DNA from: Streptomyces armeniacus | GTDB taxonomy: Bacteria; Actinomycetota; Actinomycetes; Streptomycetales; Streptomycetaceae | DNA length: 64,000 bases | Reading direction: 5' to 3' | Assembly: GCF_003355155.1 (NCBI RefSeq) | Contig: NZ_CP031320.1 | Span: 3,711,367 to 3,775,366 of the forward strand | Shown here: in pieces, positions 37,723-46,141 of the stretch | Layout of the letters: the number at the start of each line of letters is the position of its first letter | Numbering within the stretch: position 1 is the first letter of the stretch | Notes under the pieces: generated by a model | What the model was told of the DNA's origin: nothing | What the model saw: only the letters and a program-made list of their open reading frames with translations | Database searches by the model: none | Position numbers and translations under genes: made by a program

Positions 37723-39862
37723 CGTGCTCTCCCGCTGCCGCGACGCCCGCCTCCAGGACGCGGTCGGGCCGGATCGGCAGGTGGCGGTGGCGTACGCCGG
37801 TGGCGTGCCAGACGGCGTTGGCGATCGCCGCCGCGCCGCCCACGATCCCGATCTCGCCGATGCCCTTGATGCCCACGGGGTCATCCGGATCCGGGTCGTC
37901 GACCCAGTGCGCCTCGATGGACGGTACGTCGGCGTGCGCGGCCACGTGGTAGCCCGCGAGGTCGCCACCGACGGTGGCGCCCGACGCCTGGTCGCGGAAC
38001 GCCTCCTCGTGCAGCGCCATGGACAGTCCCCAGGTCATCCCGCCGACGAACTGGTTGCGGGCGGTCAGCGGGTTGACGATACGGCCGGCGGCGAACACGC
38101 CGAGCATCCGCCGTACGCGTACCTCCCCGGTCGTGACGTCCACGGCGACTTCGGCGAACTGCGCTCCGTAGGAGTGCCGTTCCTTCTGCGCGAGGGTGGC
38201 GAGGAGTTCGGAGGTGTCGGACCGTACAGTGATCCCCTCCGGTGGAATGGCGCCTCCGACGGCCAGCCGATCCCGCAGCTCGCTCGCCGCCCGCGTCACG
38301 GCCCACGCCCAGGAGCGGGTGCCCGCCGAGCCGCCGGCGAACATCGCCAAGCCGAGGTCACTGTCCGCGATGTGCACGCGGACATCGGCCGGCTCGGCGC
38401 CCAGCGCCTCCGCCGCGACCAGCGTCAGCGCCGTACGTGCTCCGGTTCCGATGTCCGAAGCGTTGATCCGTACGGTGAAGGTCCCGTCCGCCTCCGCGGT
38501 CACGCCCGCCGTGGACGGTCCGGCGATCACGGGGAACGTAGACGCCGCGGTGCCGGTCCCGAGCAGCCAGCGCCCGTCGCGGCGCACGCCGGGACGCGGG
38601 TCGCGGCCGGCCCAGCCGAAGCGGCGGGCGCCGTCCTCGAAGCAGGCGAGCAGGTTGTGGCTGCTGAAGGGCAGCCCGGACACGGGTCCCACCTCGGGCT
38701 CGTTGCGTGCGCGCAGCTCGATCGGGTCCAGGCCGCACTTCTCGGCGAGTTCGTCGAGGGCGGACTCCAGCGCGAACGAGCCCGGTGCCTCGCCGGGGGC
38801 CCGCATGAACGTCGGGGTCGGCACGTCCAGTGGTACGAGCCGGGTGGTGGTGCGGTGCGCGTCCGCGTCGTACATCGCGCGCCCGTACCCGGAGCACGCC
38901 TCGACGAACTCGTGCACGGTCGACGTGAGGCTCGCCCCTTGGTGGTCGAACGCGCGCAGCCGCCCGTCGGTATCCGCGCCGAGCCTGACCCGCTGCGCCG
39001 TGGGGCTGCGGTAGCCGACGAGCGAGAACATCTGACGGCGTGTCATGACGACCCGTACGGGTCGCTGGAGGACGGTCGCGGCCATCACGGCGCCCACCTG
39101 GTTCGCGCGGACCAGCTTGGATCCGAAGCCGCCGCCCACGTGCTCGGACCGCACCCGTACGGACGCGGGGTCGAGCGAGAACATGTTCGCCAGCTCCATG
39201 GCCGTGAAGACGGTGCTCTGGTTGGAGTCGAGGACATCGAGCCGGCCGCCGTCCCAGCGGGCGGTCGTCGCGTGCGGCTCCAGCGCGCTGTGGTGCTCCT
39301 CCGGCGTGGTGTACTCCGCGTCCACGACGACGGCGGACGCGGCCAGTTCGGCGTCGAGGTCGCCCTTCGACGTGTCCGCCGCGCCGAGGGGCGAGTCCCC
39401 CGGCGTGTACGCGTCCGGGTGCCCGGCGGAGAACGCGACGTCGTGCGGCTCCTCGTCGTACTCGACGACGAGCGCCTCGGCCGCCTCCCTGGCCTGCTCC
39501 GGCGTCTCGGCCACGACCAGCGCCACCGGCCAGCCCGCGTGCGCCACGCGGTCGTGCTGGAGGATCGCGATGCTCGGGTCCGGCTTCCCCGCGATGCCCT
39601 CGTAGTCGGTGTTCACGCGCGGCGCGTTCCCGTGGTGCAGGACGGCCAGGACGCCGGGCATGGCGAGGACGGGAGCGGTCTCGATGGAACGTATGCGGCC
39701 ACGCGTGACGGTGGACAACGCCAGCCAGCCGTGGGCGAGTTCGTCGAAGCGGAACTCGCCTGCGTAGCGGGCCGCTCCGGTGACCTTGTCCCGGCCCTCC
39801 ACACGGGTGTGCGCGGTTCCGACAGCGCCCGTCACCGGGGTGGCGTGGGTCGTCGTGGTCAT
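37715..39862 (-). CDS. Molybdenum hydroxylase large subunit (PaoC/YagR-like)
   Basis: 715 residues of the xanthine dehydrogenase/aldehyde oxidoreductase Moco subunit. It opens with RVEGRDKVTGAARYAGEF, has EHVGGGFGSKL near residue 240, PTPTFMRAPGEAPGSFALESALDELAEKCGLDPIELRARNE (Arg region binding substrate), GTGARTALTLVAAEALG, and the catalytic Glu in GIKGIGEIGIVGGAAAIANAVWHATG. The ATGA overlap with the FAD subunit stop, and the 8-base overlap with xdhC, show one operon. Aldehyde oxidation is the likely reaction. Confidence 0.9.
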   Translation of the reverse strand: MTTTTHATPVTGAVGTAHTRVEGRDKVTGAARYAGEFRFDELAHGWLALSTVTRGRIRSIETAPVLAMPGVLAVLHHGNAPRVNTDYEGIAGKPDPSIAILQHDRVAHAGWPVALVVAETPEQAREAAEALVVEYDEEPHDVAFSAGHPDAYTPGDSPLGAADTSKGDLDAELAASAVVVDAEYTTPEEHHSALEPHATTARWDGGRLDVLDSNQSTVFTAMELANMFSLDPASVRVRSEHVGGGFGSKLVRANQVGAVMAATVLQRPVRVVMTRRQMFSLVGYRSPTAQRVRLGADTDGRLRAFDHQGASLTSTVHEFVEACSGYGRAMYDADAHRTTTRLVPLDVPTPTFMRAPGEAPGSFALESALDELAEKCGLDPIELRARNEPEVGPVSGLPFSSHNLLACFEDGARRFGWAGRDPRPGVRRDGRWLLGTGTAASTFPVIAGPSTAGVTAEADGTFTVRINASDIGTGARTALTLVAAEALGAEPADVRVHIADSDLGLAMFAGGSAGTRSWAWAVTRAASELRDRLAVGGAIPPEGITVRSDTSELLATLAQKERHSYGAQFAEVAVDVTTGEVRVRRMLGVFAAGRIVNPLTARNQFVGGMTWGLSMALHEEAFRDQASGATVGGDLAGYHVAAHADVPSIEAHWVDDPDPDDPVGIKGIGEIGIVGGAAAIANAVWHATGVRHRHLPIRPDRVLEAGVAAAGEHDA

Positions 39863-40899
39863 CGGGCGGCCCCTTCGGTCTGCTCGGCCTGCTCGGTCAG
39901 CTCTTTCAGTACGGCCACGACCAGGTTGCGCATCAGCGTCACCTTGTACGCGTTGTGGGGCAGCGGCTCGGCGGCCGACAGCTCGGCGTCCGCGGCGGCC
40001 CCGAAGGCGGCGGCCGTCGCCGGGCCTCCGGTCAGGGCCCGCTCGGCCGCCCTGGCCCGCCACGGCCGGGACGCGACCGCGCCGAAGGCGAGGCGCACGT
40101 CGCGTACGACGCCCTCCCGGACGTCGAGGGCGGCGGCGATCGAGCCGATCGCGAACGCGTACGAGGCGCGCTCGCGCACCTTCCGGTACCGCGAGACGGC
40201 GGCCACCGGAGTGGGCGGCAGCGTGACACCGGTGATCAGCGCGCCGGGCGGCAGGGCGGTCTCCCGGTGCGGGGTGTCGCCCACGGGCAGATAGAAGTCG
40301 GCGAACGGCACCTCACCGGCACCGTCGGCCGTCTCGTACGACACGACGGCGTCGAACGCGGTGAGCGCCACCGCCATGTCCGAGGGGTGGGTGGCCACGC
40401 AGTGCGGCGAGGCGCCGAGGATCGCGTGGTTGTGGTGCTCGCCCTCGATCGCGGGGCAGCCGCTGCCGGGCACCCGCTTGTTGCACGGCTTGGTCACGTC
40501 GGCGAAGTAGCCGCAGCGGGTGCGCTGGAGCAGGTTCCCGCCGACGGTGGCCATGTTGCGCAGCTGCCCCGAGGCGCCGGCCAGCACGGCCTCCGCCAAC
40601 GCGGGGTAGCGGCGGCGTACTTCGGGGTGTGCGGCGAGGTCGCTGTTGGTGACGGTGGCGCCGATACGGAGACCGCCGTCCTCCGCTTCCGTCTCCGTGC
40701 CTGGTTCCGTCCCGGCCGACTCGATGCGGTCGAGGGGGAGTTCACGTACGTCCACGAGGCGCGCGGGCCGTTCCACACCGGTCTTCATCAGGTCGACGAG
40801 GTTGGTGCCGCCGCCGAGGAAGCGCGCGTCGGGGTCGGCATCGAGCAGCGCGACCGCGCCGGAGACGTCGGCGGCACGCTGGTACCCGAACTCCCTCAT
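39859..40899 (-). CDS. Molybdenum hydroxylase FAD subunit with extra Fe-S loop (PaoB/YagS-like)
   Basis: 346 residues. FAD site: FLGGGTNLVDLMK and LAEAVLAGASGQLRNMATVGGNLLQRTRC. Then CGYFADVTKPCNKRVPGSGCPAIEG and HCVATHPSDMAVAL, the four-Cys loop that in E. coli PaoB binds an additional [4Fe-4S] cluster absent from normal xanthine dehydrogenase FAD domains. That makes this a PaoABC-type aldehyde oxidase. C-terminal CO-dehydrogenase flavoprotein domain ends VTLMRNLVVAVLKEL. ATG 40897-40899 overlaps the previous stop (ATGA), as does its own stop with the next gene. Confidence 0.9.
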   Translation of the reverse strand: MREFGYQRAADVSGAVALLDADPDARFLGGGTNLVDLMKTGVERPARLVDVRELPLDRIESAGTEPGTETEAEDGGLRIGATVTNSDLAAHPEVRRRYPALAEAVLAGASGQLRNMATVGGNLLQRTRCGYFADVTKPCNKRVPGSGCPAIEGEHHNHAILGASPHCVATHPSDMAVALTAFDAVVSYETADGAGEVPFADFYLPVGDTPHRETALPPGALITGVTLPPTPVAAVSRYRKVRERASYAFAIGSIAAALDVREGVVRDVRLAFGAVASRPWRARAAERALTGGPATAAAFGAAADAELSAAEPLPHNAYKVTLMRNLVVAVLKELTEQAEQTEGAAR

Positions 40900-41519
40900 G
40901 CCACCGCTCCCTTGGTCTCGGTCCCGCGGTCCGCGGTCCCGGGGTCCGCTGCGGCCCCGTGGGCGTCGGCCGCCTCGATCCCGGCCGCCCGTGCGACCGC
41001 CTCGACGATGGACACGTACGCGCCGCAGCGGCACAGGTTGCCGCTCATGCGCTCCCGGATCTCGTCGGCACTGAGCGGTGGCGGTCCCGCTTCCGGACGC
41101 ACGTCGGCGGTGGCGGCGCTCGGCCAGCCCGCCGCGTGCTCCTCGATCACTCCGAGGGCCGAACAGATCTGCCCCGGTGTGCAGTAACCGCACTGGTAGC
41201 CGTCGAGGTCGAGGAACGCCTGCTGGACGGGGTGCAGCCGCTCCCCCTCGGCCACGCCCTCGATGGTGGTGACCTCACGCCCCTCGGCGGCCACCGCGAA
41301 CTGGAGGCAGGAGACGGCCCGGCGGCCGTCGAGCAGCACCGTGCAGGCGCCGCACTGGCCCTGGTCGCAGCCCTTCTTGGAGCCCGTGAGGTCGAGGTGC
41401 TCGCGCAGCGCGTCGAGCAGGGTGGTGCGGTGGTCGACGGGCAGGGTGTGTTTCTCGCCATTGATGTTCAGAGTGATGACGCTGGACGTCCCGGGAGCTG
41501 GCGCGGGAACTGGGGCCAT
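40896..41519 (-). CDS. Molybdenum hydroxylase [2Fe-2S] subunit (PaoA/YagT-like)
   Basis: 207 residues with two [2Fe-2S] clusters: plant-type ferredoxin cysteines in KKGCDQGQCGACTVLLDGRRAVSCLQFA, and the helical domain cysteines in YQCGYCTPGQI and SGNLCRCGAYVSI. Unlike E. coli PaoA there is no Tat signal (it starts MAPVPAPAPGTSSVITLNING), so the complex is cytoplasmic. First gene of the leftward operon, ATG 41517-41519; divergent from tetR across the operator region. A Thr/Ala/Gly-rich tail follows the last cluster. Confidence 0.9.
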   Translation of the reverse strand: MAPVPAPAPGTSSVITLNINGEKHTLPVDHRTTLLDALREHLDLTGSKKGCDQGQCGACTVLLDGRRAVSCLQFAVAAEGREVTTIEGVAEGERLHPVQQAFLDLDGYQCGYCTPGQICSALGVIEEHAAGWPSAATADVRPEAGPPPLSADEIRERMSGNLCRCGAYVSIVEAVARAAGIEAADAHGAAADPGTADRGTETKGAVA

Positions 41520-41673
41520 AATCGGCCTTCCTTCGCATGGATAATGTGCGTCAGGCGGAGTACGTGGCGGTGGGGGCTCGGGATCCCACGGCGCGTGCGC
41601 CGTGCGGGAGAATGCCGGTGAGCGATCGGTTCCGGCCACCCGCACAGGGGTATCCCTCGCTGTGACGGAGTGA

Positions 41674-41724
41674 ACCGGACAGCTGTCCGGTCCCTCTGAA
41701 AAAGTTAGCGGACTGCTGTCCGCT
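41674..41724. promoter_or_regulatory. Two palindromic operators between pao operon and tetR
   Basis: ACCGGACAGCTGTCCGGT (41674-41691) is a perfect 18-bp palindrome. AGCGGAC-TGCT-GTCCGCT (41707-41724) is a second site of the same form. They share the core CGGAC..GTCCG and their centres are 33 bases apart, about three helical turns. They lie in the 250-bp divergent gap, nearer tetR. This is a typical TetR-family arrangement and most likely controls both tetR and the molybdenum hydroxylase operon. Confidence 0.8.
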
Positions 41725-41767
41725 TAGCAAGCGATGCCCGGCAGAACGGTGCGCGGAAGGAGGACGG

Positions 41768-42388
41768 GTGCAGGACGAACACGCGCAGGACAAGCAGCAC
41801 AGGACCGAGGCGCCGCTGCGCTCGGACGCGCAGCGGAACCGCGAGCGCATCCTCGAAGTGGCACTGACGGAGCTGACCCGCTCGGCCGACGCCCCGCTGA
41901 GCTCCATCGCCAAGAAGGCGGGCGTCGGACAGGGAACCTTCTACCGCAACTTCCCCAGCCGCGAGGCCCTGGTCCTGGAGGTCTACCGGCACGAGATCCA
42001 GCAGGTGGCCGACGCCGCCGCCGAGCTCCTGCGTACGCGCGCACCGGACCGGGCGCTGCGGGAGTGGATGGACCGGCTGGCTCAGCACGCCATGGCCAAG
42101 GCCGGTCTGGCCGACGCGATGGGCAAGGTGACCAGCAGGCCCGGCGGCCCGGCCAAACCGGGGCACGGGCCGGTGATGGAGGCCGTCGACCTCCTGCTGC
42201 GCGCCAACGAGGACGCCGGCACCATCCGTCCCGGGGTGACCCCCGACGACTTCCTTCTCGCCATCGCCGGCCTCTGGCACGTCGACCTCCACGGCGACGG
42301 GATGGCATCCGCCGGCCGGCTCATGGACCTCGTCATGGACGGCCTGCGCGCCGGGGCCCCGCGTTCTTCAAGCCCGTCCGGCGACTGA
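41768..42388 (+). CDS. TetR/AcrR-family transcriptional repressor
   Basis: 206 residues. The N-terminal HTH is RILEVALTELTRSADAPLSSIAKKAGVGQGTFYRNFPSREALVLEVY; the rest is the usual helical ligand domain. GTG 41768 follows a GGAGG. It is divergent from the PaoABC-type operon and is separated from it by two strong palindromes, so it is the probable repressor, with an aldehyde or related compound as inducer (inference). Its last residues SSSPSGD and the stop are coded by the left inverted repeat of a MITE-like element, so its C-terminus is borrowed sequence. Confidence 0.9.
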   Translation: MQDEHAQDKQHRTEAPLRSDAQRNRERILEVALTELTRSADAPLSSIAKKAGVGQGTFYRNFPSREALVLEVYRHEIQQVADAAAELLRTRAPDRALREWMDRLAQHAMAKAGLADAMGKVTSRPGGPAKPGHGPVMEAVDLLLRANEDAGTIRPGVTPDDFLLAIAGLWHVDLHGDGMASAGRLMDLVMDGLRAGAPRSSSPSGD

Positions 42389-42505
42389 GGACGGCCCCCG
42401 GCCACGGTGACGCCGCATAAGGCCACCGACAGCACGTGCCACCAAGCAAGTGGCCCGCCACTACCCGGCGGCCCAGCCCGTCCGTCCTCAAACGCCGGAC
42501 GGGCT
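42371..42505. repeat. MITE-like element, type A copy 2
   Basis: 135 bases with 22-bp inverted ends at 42371-42392 and 42484-42505. It has the same length as copy 1 and shares its middle block. It sits exactly between two convergent genes and overlaps both: the stop codon of tetR (42386-42388) and of the epoxide hydrolase (42488-42490) lie inside the ends. The ends could fold as a long hairpin and serve as the shared terminator. Confidence 0.75.
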
Positions 42506-43693
42506 GGAAAGCCGGTTGGCGGCGAGTACCGCCGTCAGACCTTCTCGCAGGTCCTTGACGAAATAGCCGGGAATCTCCAGTGACGGAAAATGCCCCCCGC
42601 TCTCGGGCGTCCGCCATCGGACGATCTGCCGGTACCGCTCCCGTGCCCAGGGGCGCGGGCACTTCTCGACGTCGCGCGGATACATGGTGAGTGCCGACGG
42701 GACGTCGACCCGGAGTTCGGGATCCAGGGAGTTGTGGCTTTCGTAGTAGATGCGGGCCGCCGACGCGCCGGTCCGCGTCAGCCAGTACAAGGTGACGTCG
42801 TCAAGAACGCGGTCTCTTGAAATCGTCTCGAACGGGCTGTCTTCCGTGTCCGACCATTCGGCGAACTTGTCGAGGATCCAGGCGAGAAGCCCGACCGGGG
42901 AGTCGACGAGCGAGTAACCGATGGTCTGCGGCCGGGTCGCCTGCTGCTTCGCGTACGCCGCGCGGTGGCGCCAGAAATCGCGGGTCTCCTCGGCCCATTC
43001 GCGTTCGACCGCCGTCAGTCCGTCCGTTGCCATGCAGGGCGGGGCCTCCGCGAACGTCGTGTGGATGCCGAGAACACGCTCCGGGAACCTGCCGCCGAGA
43101 ACCGTCGTGATGTTCCCTCCCCAGTCGCCGCCGTGGGCCGCGAACTTGCCGTAGCCGAGCCGCCCCATCAGTTCCACCCACGCGGCCGCGATCTTCTCGG
43201 TTCCCCATCCGGCGGCGACGGGCTTGTCGCTGTAGCCGAAGCCCGGCAGCGACGGAACAACGACGTGGAACGCCGGCGCGTCCGCGTCCTCCGGGTCCGC
43301 CAACTCGTCCACCACGTCGATGAACCGGACAATGCTGTCCGGCCAGCCGTGCGTCAGGAGCAGCGGAGTGGCATCTGCACGCGGGGACCGGCGGTGCAGG
43401 AAGTGGATTCCCAGATCGTCAATCGTCGTACGGAACTGGCCGATGCGGTTGAGGCGCTCCTCGAACGACCGCCAGTCGTACCCGGTGCGCCAGTAGTTCA
43501 CGACATCGACGAGGTCGGCGAGCGGGACGCCCTGCTCCCATCGGCGGGAGCCGGGCGCGGCGCGATGGACCGTCTCGGCCTCCGGCAGCCGCGCCGCGGC
43601 CAGTCGCGCGCGCAGATCTTCGAGGTCGGCGTCGGGTGCGTGGGCTTCAAACGCTTGCACGTCTGCTTGCACGTCGCTGGTTGGGCGGGACAT
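42488..43693 (-). CDS. Epoxide hydrolase (alpha/beta-hydrolase, EHN domain)
   Basis: 401 residues. The N-terminal EHN domain begins VQAFEAHAPDADLEDLRARLAAARLP with the ERLNRIGQFRTTIDDLGIHFLH segment; the hydrolase core has LTHGWPDSIVRFIDVVDELAD (HGxP oxyanion motif) and AAHGGDWGGNITTVLG, where Asp is the nucleophile. Catalytic His is likely in ESGGHFPSLEIP. Converts epoxides to diols. ATG 43691-43693 has a perfect AGGAGGT site. Its end SSPSGV plus stop is coded by the repeat of the element at 42371-42505. Divergent from the ABATE/CGNR regulator. Confidence 0.92.
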   Translation of the reverse strand: MSRPTSDVQADVQAFEAHAPDADLEDLRARLAAARLPEAETVHRAAPGSRRWEQGVPLADLVDVVNYWRTGYDWRSFEERLNRIGQFRTTIDDLGIHFLHRRSPRADATPLLLTHGWPDSIVRFIDVVDELADPEDADAPAFHVVVPSLPGFGYSDKPVAAGWGTEKIAAAWVELMGRLGYGKFAAHGGDWGGNITTVLGGRFPERVLGIHTTFAEAPPCMATDGLTAVEREWAEETRDFWRHRAAYAKQQATRPQTIGYSLVDSPVGLLAWILDKFAEWSDTEDSPFETISRDRVLDDVTLYWLTRTGASAARIYYESHNSLDPELRVDVPSALTMYPRDVEKCPRPWARERYRQIVRWRTPESGGHFPSLEIPGYFVKDLREGLTAVLAANRLSSPSGV

Positions 43694-43745
43694 GGCACCT
43701 CCTGGCCTTCGCGGATACCGGCTGTGACCTTCGCGAACCAATGAG

Positions 43746-43805
43746 AACCGGCTAAGACGGTTCTAGCATGTCGTCGCACCGGCTTGCAACCGGCTAAGGT
43801 GGTTC
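43746..43805. promoter_or_regulatory. Paired operator-like repeats between epoxide hydrolase and CGNR gene
   Basis: AACCGGCTAAGACGGTTC (43746-43763) and AACCGGCTAAGGTGGTTC (43788-43805) are almost identical, 42 bases apart, and each is a loose dyad AACC...GGTT. The second ends one base before the CGNR start codon, and its TAAGGT would be a -10 giving a leaderless message. On the other strand TTGCAA and TAGAAC with an 18-base spacer could drive the epoxide hydrolase. Likely targets of the CGNR regulator itself. Confidence 0.6.
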
Positions 43806-43806
43806 C

Positions 43807-44382
43807 ATGCGCGCTCGGTTCCCTGACTTCCGCCTCGGCAACGTGCTGGCGACCAGCTTCACGGCGACTCTGACGGAGCGTCATGGCGACGCCGTGGAGC
43901 GCATTCCCACGCCGCAGCGACTCGTCGACTGGCTGGCGGTGAGCGGCCTCGCCGTGGACTCCTGCACTCCCGCCCAACTCGACCTCGCCCGGGAACTGAG
44001 GGAGTCGATTCACGCCGCGGCGACAGCGGCCGCGGTCCAGGACGCTCTGCCTGCGTCCGCTGTCCAGGTCATCAACGACCGCAGCGCTCAGGGCCGGGCC
44101 GCGGCCGTCCTGACGCCCGAGGGCAAGCGGCGATGGCAGCTCAGCTCGGCTTCCCGCGTGGAAGACGCCCTCAGCGTGATCGCCGCCGACGCGATCAGCA
44201 TCATCGCGGGCGAGCGAGACGGAAGGCTGGCCTTGTGCGCGTCACCGACCTGCCAGGCCGCCTTCTTCGACACCAGCCAGAGCCGCACCCGTAAGTGGTG
44301 CGACATGAACACGTGCGGGAATCGCCAGAAGAAGGCGCGCTTCAACGCCAACCAGCGCAAAAACTCCGGATCAGCGGAGTGA
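43807..44382 (+). CDS. ABATE-domain regulator with CGNR zinc finger
   Basis: 191 residues. The N-terminal ABATE domain (stress-sensing, binds small ligands; LGNVLATSFTATLTERHGDAVERIPTPQRLVDWLAVSGL) is followed by the CGNR zinc finger: CASPTCQAAFFDTSQSRTRKWCDMNTCGNRQKKARFNANQRK, with Cys pairs C-x4-C and C-x4-C. It probably binds DNA through this finger. ATG 43807 lies directly after the second operator repeat, so it may be autoregulated, and it is divergent from the epoxide hydrolase, its likely target. Confidence 0.88.
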   Translation: MRARFPDFRLGNVLATSFTATLTERHGDAVERIPTPQRLVDWLAVSGLAVDSCTPAQLDLARELRESIHAAATAAAVQDALPASAVQVINDRSAQGRAAAVLTPEGKRRWQLSSASRVEDALSVIAADAISIIAGERDGRLALCASPTCQAAFFDTSQSRTRKWCDMNTCGNRQKKARFNANQRKNSGSAE

Positions 44383-44450
44383 TCCTCCGCCTTCCGCCAC
44401 TCAGGAGCGAGGGGCTTGACGACCGCTTGACGCGCTGGAATCGGCAGGGT

Positions 44451-45008
44451 TCACGGCCGCCACTCTCGCCTGATCAACCCGAACACCCACGTGTCGGATA
44501 CCTCGCCGTTCACGATGCACTCTTCCCGCAAGGTTCCTTCGCGCACGAATCCGATCTTTTCCAGGACCCGGGCGGATGCCACGTTGCGCGTGTCGGTCTC
44601 GGACTGGACTCGATTGAGGTCCAGCGTGCCGAACGCCCACTGGAGCAGGGCGTGCGCGGCCTCCGTCGCGTAGCCGTGGCCCCACATCGCCTCGTCGAGG
44701 CAGTAGCCCAACGACGCGCTGCGGTTGCCCGGGTCCCACCCGGACAGGGCGCACCAGCCGACGAAGGCCCCGTCGGAAGCACGGTCGATGGCCACCCGCG
44801 CCCCGGTGCCTTCGTCCGCCAGCTTGTCGCACTTCGCGATGAAGCGCTCGGCGCGGGACCGTTCGTTCCACGGCGGAGAGTCCCAGTACCGCATCACGCG
44901 GGTGCTGCTGTGCAGTGCGAAGAGAGAGCTTGCGTCGGCACCGTTGAAGGGTCGCAGTCGCAGTCGGTCGGTGTGCAGTACGGGGGTGGCCAAGGTCATG
45001 CGCACCAT
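44451..45008 (-). CDS. GNAT-family N-acetyltransferase (RimJ/RimL-like)
   Basis: 185 residues. The GNAT fold markers are LHTDRLRLRPFNGADASSLFALHSS at the N-terminus, SLGYCLDEAMWGHGYATEAAHALLQWAF (acetyl-CoA loop) and RVQSETDTRNVASARVLEKIGFVREGTLREE, the closing motif of RimJ/RimL-type enzymes. It transfers acetyl from acetyl-CoA to an amine or protein N-terminus; substrate not predictable. Start ATG 45006-45008, with ATG 44997-44999 (MTLATPV) as the alternative. It converges with the CGNR gene and is divergent from the Rieske gene. Confidence 0.87.
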   Translation of the reverse strand: MVRMTLATPVLHTDRLRLRPFNGADASSLFALHSSTRVMRYWDSPPWNERSRAERFIAKCDKLADEGTGARVAIDRASDGAFVGWCALSGWDPGNRSASLGYCLDEAMWGHGYATEAAHALLQWAFGTLDLNRVQSETDTRNVASARVLEKIGFVREGTLREECIVNGEVSDTWVFGLIRREWRP

Positions 45009-45130
45009 CCTGCGTCCTCACGGGCGGGCAGAACACCGAATATCCGCGCCGGGCAGGGCCAAGCGCGTGGCATCGCGCGGGCCGGGCACGGCGCACGTTT
45101 CCCGGGGGTGAAAGGGGCAACCCGCCCCGC

Positions 45131-45997
45131 ATGCGCAATCCGATCGTGAAGATCGACGCGCTCGAGAGCGCCGACGCCCTCGACCGCGTCACCGTGCCCA
45201 TCCGGAACAGGATCCGGGCGCTCCCCCTCGGCCCCGTACGCGATGTGCTGCGCGGCCGCTGGCAAGGGCATGCGCTGCATCCGACGCTGGTACAGGTGCC
45301 CGTCGGCGCCTGGTCGTCCGCCGCGCTGCTGGACCTTACGCGCGGCAACGAGCGCGCCGCACGGCTGCTGATCGCCACCGGCCTGGTGGCCGCCGCGCCG
45401 GCCGCCCTCAGCGGGGCCGTCGACTTCGCCGAGCAGTTCCCGGAGCACCAGCGGGTCGGCGTGGTGCACGCGGCGGCGAACGCCACGGCCATCGCCCTGT
45501 ACGCCGCCTCCCTCGCCGCCCGCACGAAGGGTCGCAGCGGGCGGCTGCTCGGGCTGGCGGGGCTCACCGCGGCCACGGCGGGCGGGTTCCTCGGCGGCCA
45601 CATGTCGTTCCGGCAGGCCGCGGGCGTGAACCACAGCGAGGCCATACCGCACCTGATCGACGCGAGCTGGCACCCGGTGGGCTACCCGGACCAGTTCCCC
45701 CGCGGCGAAGTCGTCCGGCGGCTGGTCGGCGAGGTGCCGGTGCTGCTCGTACGGGACGCGGACGGGCCCGGCGAGCTGCACGCGCTCGCCGACAGGTGCG
45801 CGCACCTGTCGGGTCCGCTGTCGCAGGGCCGGGTCGGCGACGGCCAGGTGACCTGCCCGTGGCACGGAAGCACGTTCCGGATCGCCGACGGCACGTGCGT
45901 GGCGGGGCCGGCGACCGCGCCGCAGCCGTCGTTCGACGTACGGCTCAACGACGGGCTGGTCGAGGTGCGGCTTCCGGCGGCAGAGGCGACGCCGTAG
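45131..45997 (+). CDS. Rieske [2Fe-2S] protein with DUF2231 membrane domain
   Basis: 288 residues. The N-terminal half is a DUF2231 four-helix membrane domain (LHPTLVQVPVGAWSSAALLDLTRG, LIATGLVAAAPAALSGAVDFAE, VGVVHAAANATAIALYAASL, LAGLTAATAGGFLGGHM). The C-terminal half is a Rieske domain with CAHLSGPLSQG and CPWHGSTFRIADG, i.e. C-x-H and C-x2-H ligands. Such fusions are small membrane electron carriers common in Actinobacteria. It starts the long rightward run that continues with the catalase; the 144-base gap to katE is rich in CCGTACGG words. Confidence 0.88.
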   Translation: MRNPIVKIDALESADALDRVTVPIRNRIRALPLGPVRDVLRGRWQGHALHPTLVQVPVGAWSSAALLDLTRGNERAARLLIATGLVAAAPAALSGAVDFAEQFPEHQRVGVVHAAANATAIALYAASLAARTKGRSGRLLGLAGLTAATAGGFLGGHMSFRQAAGVNHSEAIPHLIDASWHPVGYPDQFPRGEVVRRLVGEVPVLLVRDADGPGELHALADRCAHLSGPLSQGRVGDGQVTCPWHGSTFRIADGTCVAGPATAPQPSFDVRLNDGLVEVRLPAAEATP

Positions 45998-46141
45998 GGC
46001 ACGCGACGACGACCGTACGGCAGCCCGTACGGCGCGACGCACGCCGGGACTTGCGAGGACCCGTACGGCGCCACGTACACCACGTACGAACGTGACGGCG
46101 CGCACGACAGCACGACGACGCACAGCCGAGGAGGGCCACGG

